Shown piece by piece: positions 47,930-57,166 of a stretch of DNA of 64,000 nucleotides (position 1 is the first letter of the stretch; the number at the start of each line of letters is the position of its first letter). The stretch spans positions 1 to 64,000 of the forward strand of contig DASSKA010000109.1 in NCBI GenBank assembly GCA_035690905.1, given 5' to 3'. The notes below the pieces were generated by a model that saw nothing but the letters and a program-made list of their open reading frames with translations, made no database searches and was not told the origin of the DNA. Made by a program: the position numbers and the translations under genes. The stretch is from DASSKA01 sp035690905. GTDB lineage: Bacteria > Actinomycetota > Actinomycetes > Propionibacteriales > Nocardioidaceae.

Positions 47930-49420
47930 ATGACTGCGGAGGCGACCAGCCACCAGGCCACCGGATCCGTGCAGGACCGGTCCCTGGAGTCCGGCCAGCC
48001 GTACCCGTACCGCCGGGTGGAGCTGGTCGAGCCGGACTGGCGCCGGTTCCCCGGGTGGCAGGACGTCACCGCGCAGGAGTGGGAGTCGGTGCAGTGGCAG
48101 CGCGCCCACTGCGTGAAGAACCTCAAGCAGCTGCGGGCGCTGCTGGGCGACCTGGTGGACGAGCGGTTCTACGCCGACCTCGAGCGGGACCAGCACGAGC
48201 GGGCCACCATGTCGATGTTGCTGCCGCCGCAGATGATGAACACCATCGCCTCCGGGGTCGACCCGTCCGGCCCGGGGTCGCTGACCGAGGCGTTCTACGC
48301 CGACCCGGTCCGCCGGTACATGCTGCCGGTGTTCTCCGACCGTCGTACCGACTGGGCCTCACACCCGCACGCCACCCGCGACTCGCTGCACGAGCACGAC
48401 ATGTGGGTGGCGGAGGGGCTGACCCACCGGTACCCGACCAAGGTGCTGGCCGAGCTGCTGCCCACCTGCCCCCAGTACTGCGGGCACTGCACCCGGATGG
48501 ACCTGGTCGGCAACTCCACCCCGGTCATCGACAAGCTGAAGTTCGCCGGAAAGCCGGTCGACCGGCACACGGCGATGATCGACTACCTCCGCACGACCCC
48601 CCAGGTCCGGGACGTCGTCGTGTCCGGCGGCGACGTGGCGAACCTGCCCTGGCCGCGCCTCGAGGACTTCTTGCAGCGGCTCCTGGAGATCGAGAACATC
48701 CGCGACATCCGGCTGGCCACCAAGGCGTTGATGGGCCTGCCCCAGCACTGGCTGCAGGATGACGTGCGCGCCGGCATGGAGCGGGTGGCGCGGGTGGCGA
48801 ACCAGCGTGGGGTGTCCATCGCGATCCACACCCACGTCAACCACGCCGAGTCGGTCACCCCGATGGTCGCCAAGGCGGCCCGGGCGATGCTGGACACCGG
48901 CATCCGAGACGTGCGCAACCAGGGCGTGCTCCTGGACGGCGTGAACGCGGACACCGGCTCCCTGCTCGACCTGTGCTTCGCGCTGCTGGACGGGGCGGGG
49001 ATCATGCCCTACTACTTCTACATGTGCGACATGATCCCGTTCAGCGAGCACTGGCGGGTCTCGGTGGCCGAGGCGCAGCGGCTGCAGCACCAGATCATGG
49101 GCTACCTGCCCGGCTTCGCGACTCCGCGCATCGTGTGCGACGTGCCGTTCGTCGGCAAGCGGTGGGTGCACCAGCTCGCCGACTACGACCACGAGCTGGG
49201 CATCTCATACTGGACCAAGAACTACCGGACGTCGATCGAGGCCGACGACCCCGAGGCGATGACCCGGACCTACGAGTACTACGACCCGATCCACACCCTT
49301 CCCGAGGCCGGTCGGGCCTGGTGGCGCGAGCACGCCGGCGACTCGCTCGCGGAGGCGGAGAAGCGGGCGAGGGCGTCCCGCGAGGCCGCCGAGGCGCAGA
49401 AGCTCATCCCCGTCCACTGA
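47930..49420 (+). CDS. kamA: L-lysine 2,3-aminomutase (radical SAM)
   Basis: A 496-residue radical-SAM, PLP-dependent enzyme that converts L-lysine to L-beta-lysine. The [4Fe-4S] motif is CPQYCGHC (CxxxCxxC); GGDVANLPW is the SAM-binding GGD; VPFVGKRWVHQ holds the lysine that binds PLP. The C-terminal domain is present. ATG 47930 is preceded by GGAGGG. It faces the kdd operon across a 131-bp gap, so both could share a regulator. The substrate is inferred to be lysine from the kamD/E, kdd and kal genes beside it. Confidence 0.95.
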   Translation: MTAEATSHQATGSVQDRSLESGQPYPYRRVELVEPDWRRFPGWQDVTAQEWESVQWQRAHCVKNLKQLRALLGDLVDERFYADLERDQHERATMSMLLPPQMMNTIASGVDPSGPGSLTEAFYADPVRRYMLPVFSDRRTDWASHPHATRDSLHEHDMWVAEGLTHRYPTKVLAELLPTCPQYCGHCTRMDLVGNSTPVIDKLKFAGKPVDRHTAMIDYLRTTPQVRDVVVSGGDVANLPWPRLEDFLQRLLEIENIRDIRLATKALMGLPQHWLQDDVRAGMERVARVANQRGVSIAIHTHVNHAESVTPMVAKAARAMLDTGIRDVRNQGVLLDGVNADTGSLLDLCFALLDGAGIMPYYFYMCDMIPFSEHWRVSVAEAQRLQHQIMGYLPGFATPRIVCDVPFVGKRWVHQLADYDHELGISYWTKNYRTSIEADDPEAMTRTYEYYDPIHTLPEAGRAWWREHAGDSLAEAEKRARASREAAEAQKLIPVH

Positions 49421-50330
49421 GCGCGTCGACGAGCCGGCCGGCGGGGCTGTTCAGTCCCCACCGCTCGGCGAGTGCGACCACCCGGTCGGGATCTCTCGGC
49501 GTCCGCGGCAGCGTCAGGTCGGGGTCCCCGAGGTCGATGTCCCGCGCGACCGCGACGACCCTGGGAGCCACCGCCAGGTAGTCGGCCGCATCCTTGATGC
49601 GTCGGCGGGCCGCCGGGGCCAGGTCGGAGGCCGGGTCCTCGGCGGCGGCCACGATCGCGGCCAGGTCGGCGTACTTCGCGAGCAGGCCGGCCGCGGTCTT
49701 CTCCCCGATCCCGGACACGCCGGGCAGGCCGTCGGAGGGGTCGCCGCGGAGGGCGGCGAAGTCGGCGTACTGCGCGGCGTCCACGCCGTACTTCTCGCGT
49801 ACGACGGAGCTGGTGACCCGCTCGTGCCGGCCGACCCCGCGCGCGGTGTAGAGCACCCGGACCTCACGCGCGTCGTCGACGAGCTGGAACAGGTCCCGGT
49901 CCCCCGTGACCACGTCGACGGGCCCCTTCGCGGTGGTGGCCAGCGTGCCGATGACGTCGTCGGCCTCGTAGCCGGCCGCACCCACCACCGCGATCCCGAA
50001 CGCGTCCAGCACGTCGCGGATCACCGGGACCTGCGCCTCGAGCGCGTCGGGCACCTCCTCGACGTCGGGTGCGGCGCTCCCCTCGACCTCCACCCGGTGC
50101 GCCTTGTACGACGGGATGAGGTCCACGCGCCAATGCGGTCGCCAGTCCTCGTCCCAGCAGCAGGCCAGCGACGTGGGCCGGTAGTCGGTCACCAGCCGGC
50201 TGATGAAGTCCAGCAGCCCCCGCACCGCGTTGACCGGCGTGCCGTCGGGAGCCTTGAACGAGTCCGGCACCCCGAAGAAGGCCCGAAAGTACAACGAGGC
50301 GGTGTCCAGGAGCATCAGTCGGTCGGTCAC
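49404..50330 (-). CDS. 5'-3' exonuclease, FEN/PolA N-domain type
   Basis: A 308-residue stand-alone 5'-3' exonuclease with the PIN-like and helix-hairpin-helix parts found in the N-terminus of DNA polymerase I. Acidic metal-binding residues are in AAGYEADDVIGTLA and VVTGDRDLFQLVDD; the helix-hairpin-helix is GLPGVSGIGEKTAAGLL. It likely removes RNA primers and flaps. It matches Rv2090 in position and family. GTG 50330 is taken as start (ATG 50315 is the alternative). Its 3' end overlaps the kamA 3' end by 17 bp, tail to tail. Confidence 0.9.
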   Translation of the reverse strand: MTDRLMLLDTASLYFRAFFGVPDSFKAPDGTPVNAVRGLLDFISRLVTDYRPTSLACCWDEDWRPHWRVDLIPSYKAHRVEVEGSAAPDVEEVPDALEAQVPVIRDVLDAFGIAVVGAAGYEADDVIGTLATTAKGPVDVVTGDRDLFQLVDDAREVRVLYTARGVGRHERVTSSVVREKYGVDAAQYADFAALRGDPSDGLPGVSGIGEKTAAGLLAKYADLAAIVAAAEDPASDLAPAARRRIKDAADYLAVAPRVVAVARDIDLGDPDLTLPRTPRDPDRVVALAERWGLNSPAGRLVDALSGRG

Positions 50331-50366
50331 GCGCTCAGTCTGGCATCGCCGACCGACCTCGGCGGA

Positions 50367-50372
50367 TATTGT
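50367..50372 (+). promoter_or_regulatory. Leaderless -10 for the Lrp gene
   Basis: TATTGT with a six-base spacer to GTG 50379; no Shine-Dalgarno. Confidence 0.5.
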
Positions 50373-50378
50373 GTCGCC

Positions 50379-50816
50379 GTGGAAGACCTGGACCGGCACA
50401 TCCTCAGCCTGCTCGCCGCGGACGGACGGATGTCCTTCACCGACCTCGGCAAGGCCACCGGCCTGTCCACCTCGGCGGTGCACCAGCGGGTCAAGCGGAT
50501 GGAGAGCCGCGGCCTGGTCAAGGGCTACGCCGCGGTCGTCGACTACGAGCAGGCGGGGCTGCCGCTCACGGCGTTCATCTCCATCCGGCCGATCGACCCT
50601 TCCCAGCCCGACGACTCACCGGAGCGGCTCCGCGGCCTGCAGGAGATCGAGTCGTGCTGGTCGGTGGCCGGTGAGGAGTCCTACATCCTCAAGGTCAGGG
50701 TCGCCAAGCCCACGGACCTCGAGGACCTGCTGGCCCGGGTCCGGGCGGTCGCCAACGTGGCCACCCGGACGACGATCGTGCTCTCCACGCCGTACGAGAA
50801 CCGCCAGGTCACCTAG
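50379..50816 (+). CDS. Lrp/AsnC-family transcriptional regulator
   Basis: A 145-residue Lrp-type regulator. Residues 3–50 are the helix-turn-helix (LDRHILSLLAADGRMSFTDLGKATGLSTSAVHQRVKRMESRGLVKGY) and the rest an amino-acid-binding RAM/ACT-like domain with VAGEESYILKVRV and DLEDLLARVR. Lrp proteins sense amino acids as octamers. It lies 1 kb past kamA, beyond the exonuclease gene, so it may control lysine catabolism. GTG 50379 is set by the -10 six bases before it. Confidence 0.92.
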   Translation: MEDLDRHILSLLAADGRMSFTDLGKATGLSTSAVHQRVKRMESRGLVKGYAAVVDYEQAGLPLTAFISIRPIDPSQPDDSPERLRGLQEIESCWSVAGEESYILKVRVAKPTDLEDLLARVRAVANVATRTTIVLSTPYENRQVT

Positions 50817-50965
50817 TAGCCGATCGGCCGGAGCGGCAGCGGGTACCGACGCGGTGGACCTTGCCGTTGCTGGTCGGTCGTGCAGCGCACGTGCAGCCGG
50901 CCGAACACCGGACCCCGGCGGTCCTGACGACGTGACCGAGACGCAGGTGCGCCGGTGGTGGTGGT

Positions 50966-50981
50966 GGTGGAACGTTCCACC
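50966..50981. repeat. 16-bp perfect palindrome between convergent genes
   Basis: GGTGGAACGTTCCACC is a perfect palindrome in the 196-bp gap between the convergent Lrp and helY genes, next to a short GGT tract. It could form a two-way terminator hairpin or be a protein site. The rest of 50817–51012 holds no gene. Confidence 0.4.
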
Positions 50982-51012
50982 GGCGGGAGCGCCGGCCCGG
51001 CCGAAGCGGGCG

Positions 51013-53733
51013 TCAGTCCGACAGCGAGGAGTAGGCGACGACGCCGCGGCGCAGGGCACCGGCGCTGAGCCGGGCGGTCTCGCGCAGCTCCCCCGCCCCC
51101 GCTGCGTCGGCGACCTGGTCGGCCAGGTCGAGCAGCTGCTTCATCCAGCGCACGAAGTCCCCGGCCGCCAGGTCGGTCTCGGCGAGCACCTCCCCGAGCG
51201 AGGCGCCTTCTGCCCACCGGTACGCCGCCCAGGCGAACCCGAGGTCCGGCTCGCGCAGGAAGTCGAGGCCGTGGTCGCGCTCGAGCTGGTCCAGGTCTCC
51301 CCACAGCGACACCATGTCCGCCAGCGTGGCGCGGACCCGCCCGCCAGGCACGCGTGGCGCGGAGGCGTCGTCGGCGTGCCGCGACTCGAACACCAGCGTG
51401 GACAGCGCCGCGGCCAGCTCGCTCCGCGACAGCCCGCCCCACAGGTTTTGCCGGAGGCACTCGGCGGCGACCAGGTCCATGTCGCTGTAGAGCCGCATCA
51501 GCCGCTGCCCGTCCGGGGTGACCCGGTCCTGGTGCAGGTAGCCCAGCGCGGACAGCAGGTCGCAGACCCGGTCGAACTGCCGGGCGATGGTGTTCGTGCG
51601 CTGCTCGATCCGGCGGCGCAGCCCCTGGGTGTCGCGGGCCAGCTTGTGGTAGCGCTCGGCCCACCGGGCGTGGTCCTCGCGGTCCGGGCAGCCGTGGCAG
51701 GGGTGCGCCCGCAGCTCGCGGCGCAGCCTGCTGATCTCCTGCTCCGCGTCCTCCCCGACGGCGCCGCCCCGGCGGCCGGGCCGGGAGCGCGGCGGCGGGG
51801 GGAACCCGTGCGTCTTGGCGCGCAGCGCGGACGCGAGGTCACGCCGCGCCTGTGGGTTGCGCCCGTTGAACGACTTCGGCACCCGCATCCGGGTGACCGC
51901 CGCCACCGGTACCGGGAAGTCGACCATCGTCAGCCGCCGCGCGTGCCGGTCCGCGGTCACCACGTAGGGCCGCGGTCCCTCCCGGTCCGCGGACGTGCCG
52001 GGGTCCACGACGACGGCCATCCCGGCGTACCGGCCCGCCGGCACCTCGATCACGTCGCCTGGGCGCAGCGCCTCCAGGGAGGCCACCACCTCGTCGCGCC
52101 GGTCGGCCCGGCGGGCCTTCGCGGCCGCGCTCTCGGCGTCGGAGAGCCGGCGCCGCAGGGTCGAGTACTCCATGAAGTCACCGAGCTCGCAGGTGGCCGC
52201 CTCGGAGTATCCGTCCAGCGCCTCCTCGGCCTTCCGGAGCTGCCGCGCCAGTCCGACGACCGCGCGGTCGGCCTGGAACTGCGCGAACGACGACTCCAGC
52301 AGCTCGCGAGCGGTGGCCCGGCCCACGGAGCGCACCAGGTTCACCGCCATGTTGTACGACGGACGGAACGACGACCGCAGGGGGTAGGTCCGGGTGGACG
52401 CCAGTCCGGCCACGGTGCGCGGGTCCGTCCCGGGCTGCCACAGCACCACGCCGTGCCCTTCCACGTCGATGCCGCGCCGGCCGGCGCGGCCGGTGAGCTG
52501 GGTGTACTCCCCCGGCGTGATGTCCGCGTGCGTCTCGCCGTTCCATTTCGACAGCTTCTCGATCACCACCGAGCGGGCCGGCATGTTGATGCCTAGGGCC
52601 AGCGTCTCGGTGGCGAACACCACCTTGCACAGGCCGGCGGCGAACAGCTGCTCCACGCACTCCTTGAACGTGGGCAGCATCCCGGCATGGTGCGCCGCGA
52701 CCCCTCGGACGAGCCCGTCGAGGAAGTCCGGGTAGCCGAGCACCCGCCGGTCCTCCTCCGGGATGGCGGCGCAGCGCTTCTCGACGACCTCGCTGATCGT
52801 GGCGCGCTCCTCTGGCGAGGTGAGCCAGAGGTTGGCGTTGAGGCACTGGGTGACCGCGGCGTCGCAGCCGATCCGGCTGAAGATGAACACGATCGCCGGC
52901 AGCATCCCCTGCGCGTCCAGCCTCTCCACCACGTCGTACCTGCTGGGCGGCGTGAACCGGCGCGGACGTCCGGACCTCCCACGGCCCCGGCCACGGTCGG
53001 TCCCCCGGCGGTCCCGGGTGCGTTGCGCGCGCCAGTCCTCCCTCGACACGCGCACCAGCTCCGGGTTGACCTGCGCCTGCTCGCCGCCCTCGTCGGCGAA
53101 CAGGTCGTACATCCGCCTGCCCACCAGCACGTGCTGGTAGAGCGGCACCGGCCGGGTCTCCTCGACGATGGTCGCGGTCGCACCCCGCACCGTGGACAGC
53201 CACTCGCCGAACTCCTCGGCGTTGGAGACGGTGGCCGACAGCGACACCAGGGCCACCGAGTCCGGCAGGTGGATGATCACCTCCTCCCACACCGCACCGC
53301 GGAACCGGTCGGCGAGGTAGTGCACCTCATCCATCACCACGTAGCCGAGGCCGCCCAGCGTGTGCGAGCCCGCGTAGAGCATGTTGCGCAGCACCTCGGT
53401 GGTCATCACCACCACCGGCGCCTCGCCGTTCACGGTGTTGTCCCCGGTCAACAGGCCGACCCGTGCCGGCCCGTAGCGGGCGACCAGGTCGTGGTACTTC
53501 TGGTTCGACAGCGCCTTGATCGGCGTGGTGTAGAAGCACTTGCGGCCTTGCTCCAGAGCCAGGTGCACCGCGAACTCCCCCACCAGCGTCTTGCCGGACC
53601 CGGTGGGCGCGGCCACCAGCACCCCGCTGCCCGCCTCCAGCTCCTGGCAGGCCCGCACCTGGAACGGGTCGAGCGCGAAGTCGTAGAGCGCCGCGAAACC
53701 CGTCAGGGCCGGGGAAAGCGATAGGGAGGTCAT
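51013..53733 (-). CDS. helY: Ski2-like RNA/DNA helicase HelY
   Basis: A 906-residue DEVH-box helicase of the Ski2/Mtr4 group. Walker A is APTGSGKT (Lys48), the Walker B box is DEVH at 135–138, followed by SATVSNAEEF, the second RecA domain (TETLALGINMPARSVVIE, QLTGRAGRRGID) and C-terminal arch and helical domains with a CxxC-like HPCHGCPDREDHARW insert. It matches Rv2092c. Its exact task (RNA turnover, translation or genome maintenance) is not settled. ATG 53733 overlaps the lipid-kinase stop (ATGA). Confidence 0.92.
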   Translation of the reverse strand: MTSLSLSPALTGFAALYDFALDPFQVRACQELEAGSGVLVAAPTGSGKTLVGEFAVHLALEQGRKCFYTTPIKALSNQKYHDLVARYGPARVGLLTGDNTVNGEAPVVVMTTEVLRNMLYAGSHTLGGLGYVVMDEVHYLADRFRGAVWEEVIIHLPDSVALVSLSATVSNAEEFGEWLSTVRGATATIVEETRPVPLYQHVLVGRRMYDLFADEGGEQAQVNPELVRVSREDWRAQRTRDRRGTDRGRGRGRSGRPRRFTPPSRYDVVERLDAQGMLPAIVFIFSRIGCDAAVTQCLNANLWLTSPEERATISEVVEKRCAAIPEEDRRVLGYPDFLDGLVRGVAAHHAGMLPTFKECVEQLFAAGLCKVVFATETLALGINMPARSVVIEKLSKWNGETHADITPGEYTQLTGRAGRRGIDVEGHGVVLWQPGTDPRTVAGLASTRTYPLRSSFRPSYNMAVNLVRSVGRATARELLESSFAQFQADRAVVGLARQLRKAEEALDGYSEAATCELGDFMEYSTLRRRLSDAESAAAKARRADRRDEVVASLEALRPGDVIEVPAGRYAGMAVVVDPGTSADREGPRPYVVTADRHARRLTMVDFPVPVAAVTRMRVPKSFNGRNPQARRDLASALRAKTHGFPPPPRSRPGRRGGAVGEDAEQEISRLRRELRAHPCHGCPDREDHARWAERYHKLARDTQGLRRRIEQRTNTIARQFDRVCDLLSALGYLHQDRVTPDGQRLMRLYSDMDLVAAECLRQNLWGGLSRSELAAALSTLVFESRHADDASAPRVPGGRVRATLADMVSLWGDLDQLERDHGLDFLREPDLGFAWAAYRWAEGASLGEVLAETDLAAGDFVRWMKQLLDLADQVADAAGAGELRETARLSAGALRRGVVAYSSLSD

Positions 53734-54608
53734 CGGGGACAGATCACTCGCAATGCGCTCGGGGCTACGTCCACGGTCAGCGGTAACGAGCCTAGGCGCT
53801 CCCCGTCGGCGTAGGCGACGACGCCCGGCGACGACACGCGCACCGAGCGCGCCCGGCGGTGCCGGTAGCACCGGTGGTGCACGTGGGAGGCGTTGTAGAG
53901 ACGCGGGTAGGTGCGCACCAGCTCCAGCCGGCTCATCGGCGTGAACCAGACCACGTCCAGCAGGCCGTCGTCGAGCTCGGCCCCCTCGGTGATGCGCAGT
54001 CCGCCGCCGAACGACGGCCCGTTGCCGACCGAGACCAGCATCGCCTCGAGGTCGACCGGCTCGCCGTCCAGCGCCAGCTCGTAGTGCAGTGGTTCGAACA
54101 CCCGCAGCTCGGCCAGCGTGGCCAGGGTGTACCGCATCTGGCCGTGCGGCCAGGTCATGGCGTTGGCCCGCTCGTTGACCAGGGCGTCGAAGCCGGCCGC
54201 CAGCACCGTCACGAAGTACTTCTCCCCCGCCCGGGCCAGATCGATGCTGCGTGCCTGCCCGGTGACCACCACGTCGGCGGCCGCCCGCGGGTCGCGGCGC
54301 GGGATGCCCAGGTAGCGGGCCACGTCGTTCCCGGTCCCGGTCGGGATGATGCCCAGCTCGGTCGAGGCGCCGGCCATCACCTGGGCCGCCAGGTGCACCA
54401 TTCCATCCCCGCCGCAGACCACCAGCGTGGGGATACCTTCGGCCACCGCGTCCCCGGCCAGGTCCAGCGCCTCGGCGCCGTCCCGGCCGCGCAGCTCGCG
54501 TACCACGCAGCCGGCCTCCCTCAACCTGGCCACCGCCGCAGCGGCGCGCCGTTCCCCTCGCCCGCCGGCCGCGGCTGGGTTGGTCAGCACGGTGACGTCT
54601 CGGGGCAC
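53730..54608 (-). CDS. Diacylglycerol kinase-family lipid kinase
   Basis: A 292-residue DAGK/YegS-type kinase. N-terminal VLTNPAAAGGRG and LVVCGGDGMVHLAAQVM (nucleotide-binding GGDG) and the GTGNDVARYLGI loop are clear; the C-terminal β-rich domain follows. It phosphorylates diacylglycerol or a related lipid. It is translated just before helY (ATGA overlap). GTG 54608 is chosen because TATCCT is six bases upstream; the frame further upstream overlaps the divergent hydrolase promoter. Confidence 0.9.
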   Translation of the reverse strand: MPRDVTVLTNPAAAGGRGERRAAAAVARLREAGCVVRELRGRDGAEALDLAGDAVAEGIPTLVVCGGDGMVHLAAQVMAGASTELGIIPTGTGNDVARYLGIPRRDPRAAADVVVTGQARSIDLARAGEKYFVTVLAAGFDALVNERANAMTWPHGQMRYTLATLAELRVFEPLHYELALDGEPVDLEAMLVSVGNGPSFGGGLRITEGAELDDGLLDVVWFTPMSRLELVRTYPRLYNASHVHHRCYRHRRARSVRVSSPGVVAYADGERLGSLPLTVDVAPSALRVICPR

Positions 54609-54614
54609 GCCCAG

Positions 54615-54620
54615 AGGATA
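54615..54620 (-). promoter_or_regulatory. Leaderless -10 for the lipid kinase–helY pair
   Basis: TATCCT on the minus strand with a six-base spacer to GTG 54608. Confidence 0.45.
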
Positions 54621-54708
54621 GGGCACAGAAGACCGGGCAAAGCGCGCGCAACGACCGGGTGACGCCCTAGTGTTTCGCCCACACCCCCGCGAACCTTCGA
54701 GGACGCCC

Positions 54709-55596
54709 ATGACGATCTCCGTGCCGACCCCGGACGGACGCACGCTCCAGGTGCGGGTTGCCGGTCCCGCGAACGGCCTGCCGCTCGTCATGCACCACGG
54801 CACCCCGCAGGGCGCGGTGCCGTTCGGGATCCTCGAGCGCCCGGCAGCCGAGCGGGGCATCCGGGTGGTCGCCTGCTCGCGACCGGGCTACGGAGGCTCC
54901 AGCCCGTTGGCCGACGCGTCGACGTACACCGTCGCCGACGATGTCACCGACACCACCACGATCCTCGACCACCTGGGGATCGACGAGTTCATCACCCTCG
55001 GCTGGTCCGGCGGCGGGCCCCGCTCACTGGCCTGCGCCGCCTTGCTCCCGGACCGGTGCCTCGCCGCCGCGTCCGGCGCCGGTGTCGCGCCGTTCCACGC
55101 CGAGGGGCTGGACTGGTTCGATGGTATGGGGAGTGAGAACCACGAGGAGCTCGGCGCGGCCGTCCAGGGCGTTGAGTCGTTGGAGCGGTGGCTCACCGAG
55201 CACGGGCAGGGCCTGTTCACCGCCACCCCGGAGCAGGTGGCGACCGCTCTCGGCGATCTCGTCGACCACGTGGACCGGGCCGCCCTGACCGGCGAGCTCG
55301 CCGAGTACCTGGTCGCCAGCGGGCGGCACGCCGGCGCCCAGGGTGTCGTCGGCTGGCGCGACGACGACCAGGCCCTGGTCAGGCCCTGGGGCTTCGACCT
55401 GGCCTCGATCAGGACGCCCGTGTCGGTCTGGCAGGGGGCGCACGACCGGATGGTGCCCTACGCGCACGGAATCTGGCTGGCCGACCAGATCCCCGGTGCC
55501 CGCCGGCACCTGTACGACGACGAGGGTCACTTGTCGCTGATCATGCAGATGCACCGGGTCCTCGACGACCTGCTCGACCAGGCCGGCTGGGCCTAG
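54709..55596 (+). CDS. Alpha/beta hydrolase
   Basis: A 295-residue alpha/beta hydrolase. The nucleophile elbow is GWSGGGPRS (Ser near residue 104), the oxyanion HG is in VMHHGTPQGAV, and the catalytic Asp and His are in VWQGAHDRMVPY and DDEGHLSLI. Substrate unknown. ATG 54709 is taken over the longer frame from 54670, which would add a basic, low-complexity lead. Divergent from the lipid kinase; its stop is shared (CTAG) with the following convergent gene. Confidence 0.88.
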   Translation: MTISVPTPDGRTLQVRVAGPANGLPLVMHHGTPQGAVPFGILERPAAERGIRVVACSRPGYGGSSPLADASTYTVADDVTDTTTILDHLGIDEFITLGWSGGGPRSLACAALLPDRCLAAASGAGVAPFHAEGLDWFDGMGSENHEELGAAVQGVESLERWLTEHGQGLFTATPEQVATALGDLVDHVDRAALTGELAEYLVASGRHAGAQGVVGWRDDDQALVRPWGFDLASIRTPVSVWQGAHDRMVPYAHGIWLADQIPGARRHLYDDEGHLSLIMQMHRVLDDLLDQAGWA

Positions 55597-55979
55597 AGCC
55601 GCAGCCGCGCGGAGAACCGGCTGGGCTTCACGCCCACGCCGCGGGCCAGCCGGGCCAGCGTCTCCAGCGCCAGATCGGCGCTGAACGCGGTGCCCGGCAC
55701 GGCCAGGGTCAGCCGGCCGGCGTCGTCGAGCAGCAGCACCTGCCCATAAGTCCACGCCTGGTGCGCCCGGGAGCGCCAGTCCTCCGGCAGCACCGGGGTC
55801 GGAAACGCCTGGTCGGCGGCGAGCAGGTCGCAGGCCAGGGAACGGTCGTGCCCGGAGAGCTCACCGGCGACCCGGTGCTCCCCGCGCACGCTCGAGGTCG
55901 CCGTCCAGATCACCTCCTCGGTGCCGAGCCACTCGGGGAGGTCGAAGGGGTCCACGCCGGCGACCTGCCGGTCGGCCAC
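55593..55979 (-). CDS. Conserved hypothetical protein downstream of tatC
   Basis: A 128-residue protein with no domain I can name: no signal peptide, membrane segment or cofactor motif, and a balanced, soluble composition (WTATSSVRGEHRVAGELSG, HQAWTYGQVLLLDD, LALETLARLARGVGVKP). It is encoded directly after tatC (TGA then GTG, no gap), so it is translated with the Tat genes. A role in export or in the downstream operon is only a guess from position. Confidence 0.75.
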   Translation of the reverse strand: MADRQVAGVDPFDLPEWLGTEEVIWTATSSVRGEHRVAGELSGHDRSLACDLLAADQAFPTPVLPEDWRSRAHQAWTYGQVLLLDDAGRLTLAVPGTAFSADLALETLARLARGVGVKPSRFSARLRL

Positions 55980-56870
55980 TCAGTCGTCCTCCTCGCCGAG
56001 GCCGGAGGCGTGCACGTCCTGGCGGCGCTCGCCGAGCGGTGAGACTTCGTCGTCAGCCAGGTCCCCGAACTCCTGCGCGTCGGCGCGGCGCCGGTCCACG
56101 ATCCGGGCGATCACCTCCGAGAGGAAGAACAGCACCGTCATCGGAATGGCCAGCATCAGCATCGAGAACGGGTCCGTGGACGGGGTGGCGACGGCCGCGA
56201 ACACGAACACGCCGATGACGATCCACGGCCGGTACGTGCTCAGCGCCCGGGCGGGCAGCACCCCGGCCAGGTTGAGGAGCACGACGAACAGCGGGATCTC
56301 GAAGGCCACCCCGAAGACCAGCATCATCCGGGTCAGGAACGAGAAGTAGTCGCTGAACTCGACCAGGTTCTGCACGTTCGACGGCGTGAACCCGATCAGC
56401 ACCTCGAGGCCACGCGGCAGCACGTAGTACCCGGCGGCCACTCCTGCGACGAACAGCGGACCCGCCACCGCCGCGAACGTCCGGGTCCACCGCCGCTCGT
56501 TGGGATGCAGACCGGGCATGATGAACGCCCAGATCTGGTACAGCCAGTACGGGCTGGTCACCACCAGTGCGGCCAGGCCGCACATCTTCAGCTGCAGCAT
56601 CAGCGGGCCACCGGCGCCGTTGATGTACGGCTTGGTATTGACGCTGGCCCCCAGGGCGACCCTGGCCTCGTTGTAGGGACGCAGGATCAGCCCGAACAGC
56701 TGGTGGTAGAAGAACCAGGCCACCACCAGCGCGACGACCAGCACCAGTGCCACGCGCAGCATCCGGGCGCGCAGCTCGCGCAGGTGGTCCGCGAGCGGCA
56801 TCTGTCCGTCTGCGCCGGCCGGGTGCTGCGGCTTGCCTCGGAAGAGGCCGAAGACTCCGGCTACGGACAC
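55980..56870 (-). CDS. tatC: Twin-arginine translocase subunit TatC
   Basis: A 296-residue membrane protein with six transmembrane segments, the receptor of the Tat pathway for folded proteins. MPLADHLRELRARMLRVALV is the N-terminal TatC signature, and FAFEIPLFVV-like helix four (GVAFEIPLFVVLLNLAGVL) is typical. The C-terminus carries an acidic tail beyond the normal length. It follows tatA by 14 bp. It matches Rv2093c in the helY–tatC–tatA–pafC order. Confidence 0.95.
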   Translation of the reverse strand: MSVAGVFGLFRGKPQHPAGADGQMPLADHLRELRARMLRVALVLVVALVVAWFFYHQLFGLILRPYNEARVALGASVNTKPYINGAGGPLMLQLKMCGLAALVVTSPYWLYQIWAFIMPGLHPNERRWTRTFAAVAGPLFVAGVAAGYYVLPRGLEVLIGFTPSNVQNLVEFSDYFSFLTRMMLVFGVAFEIPLFVVLLNLAGVLPARALSTYRPWIVIGVFVFAAVATPSTDPFSMLMLAIPMTVLFFLSEVIARIVDRRRADAQEFGDLADDEVSPLGERRQDVHASGLGEEDD

Positions 56871-56884
56871 GTCAGGTCAGGGAT

Positions 56885-57151
56885 TCAGCGGTCGGGCTCG
56901 GTGCGGTGCGGTTCCGCCGGCGTCTCGGCCTGGTCGACCGGCCGGGCGGCCTCGGTGCTGCGCTGCGCCTCGATCTGCTTGTGCTCCTCGCGCTTGTCGT
57001 CGTCCTCGTCGACGAGACCCTTGGTCTCCGCCTTGAAGATGCGCAGCGCCCGGCCGCTGCCGCGGGCGAGCTCGGGAAGCTTCTTCGCACCGAACAGCAG
57101 CACGAGCGCGAGGATGATCAGAATGATCTCGGGCGCTCCGATTGATCCCAT
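56885..57151 (-). CDS. tatA: Twin-arginine translocase subunit TatA
   Basis: An 88-residue TatA protein: a short N-terminus, one transmembrane helix (IILIILALVLLFGAKKLPELARGSG, with the Phe–Gly hinge) and an amphipathic helix, then an acidic, charged tail. It polymerises to form the translocation pore with TatC. AAGGACG precedes the ATG at 57151. Sits between pafC and tatC in the same direction. Confidence 0.95.
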   Translation of the reverse strand: MGSIGAPEIILIILALVLLFGAKKLPELARGSGRALRIFKAETKGLVDEDDDKREEHKQIEAQRSTEAARPVDQAETPAEPHRTEPDR

Positions 57152-57166
57152 CTCGTCCTTCTTACC

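Noticed and set aside
51013..54651. One long fused lipid kinase–helicase protein on the minus strand
   Set aside because: The long open frame upstream of 53733 is a shadow of the lipid kinase, which is in another frame with its own stop overlapping the helicase ATG.
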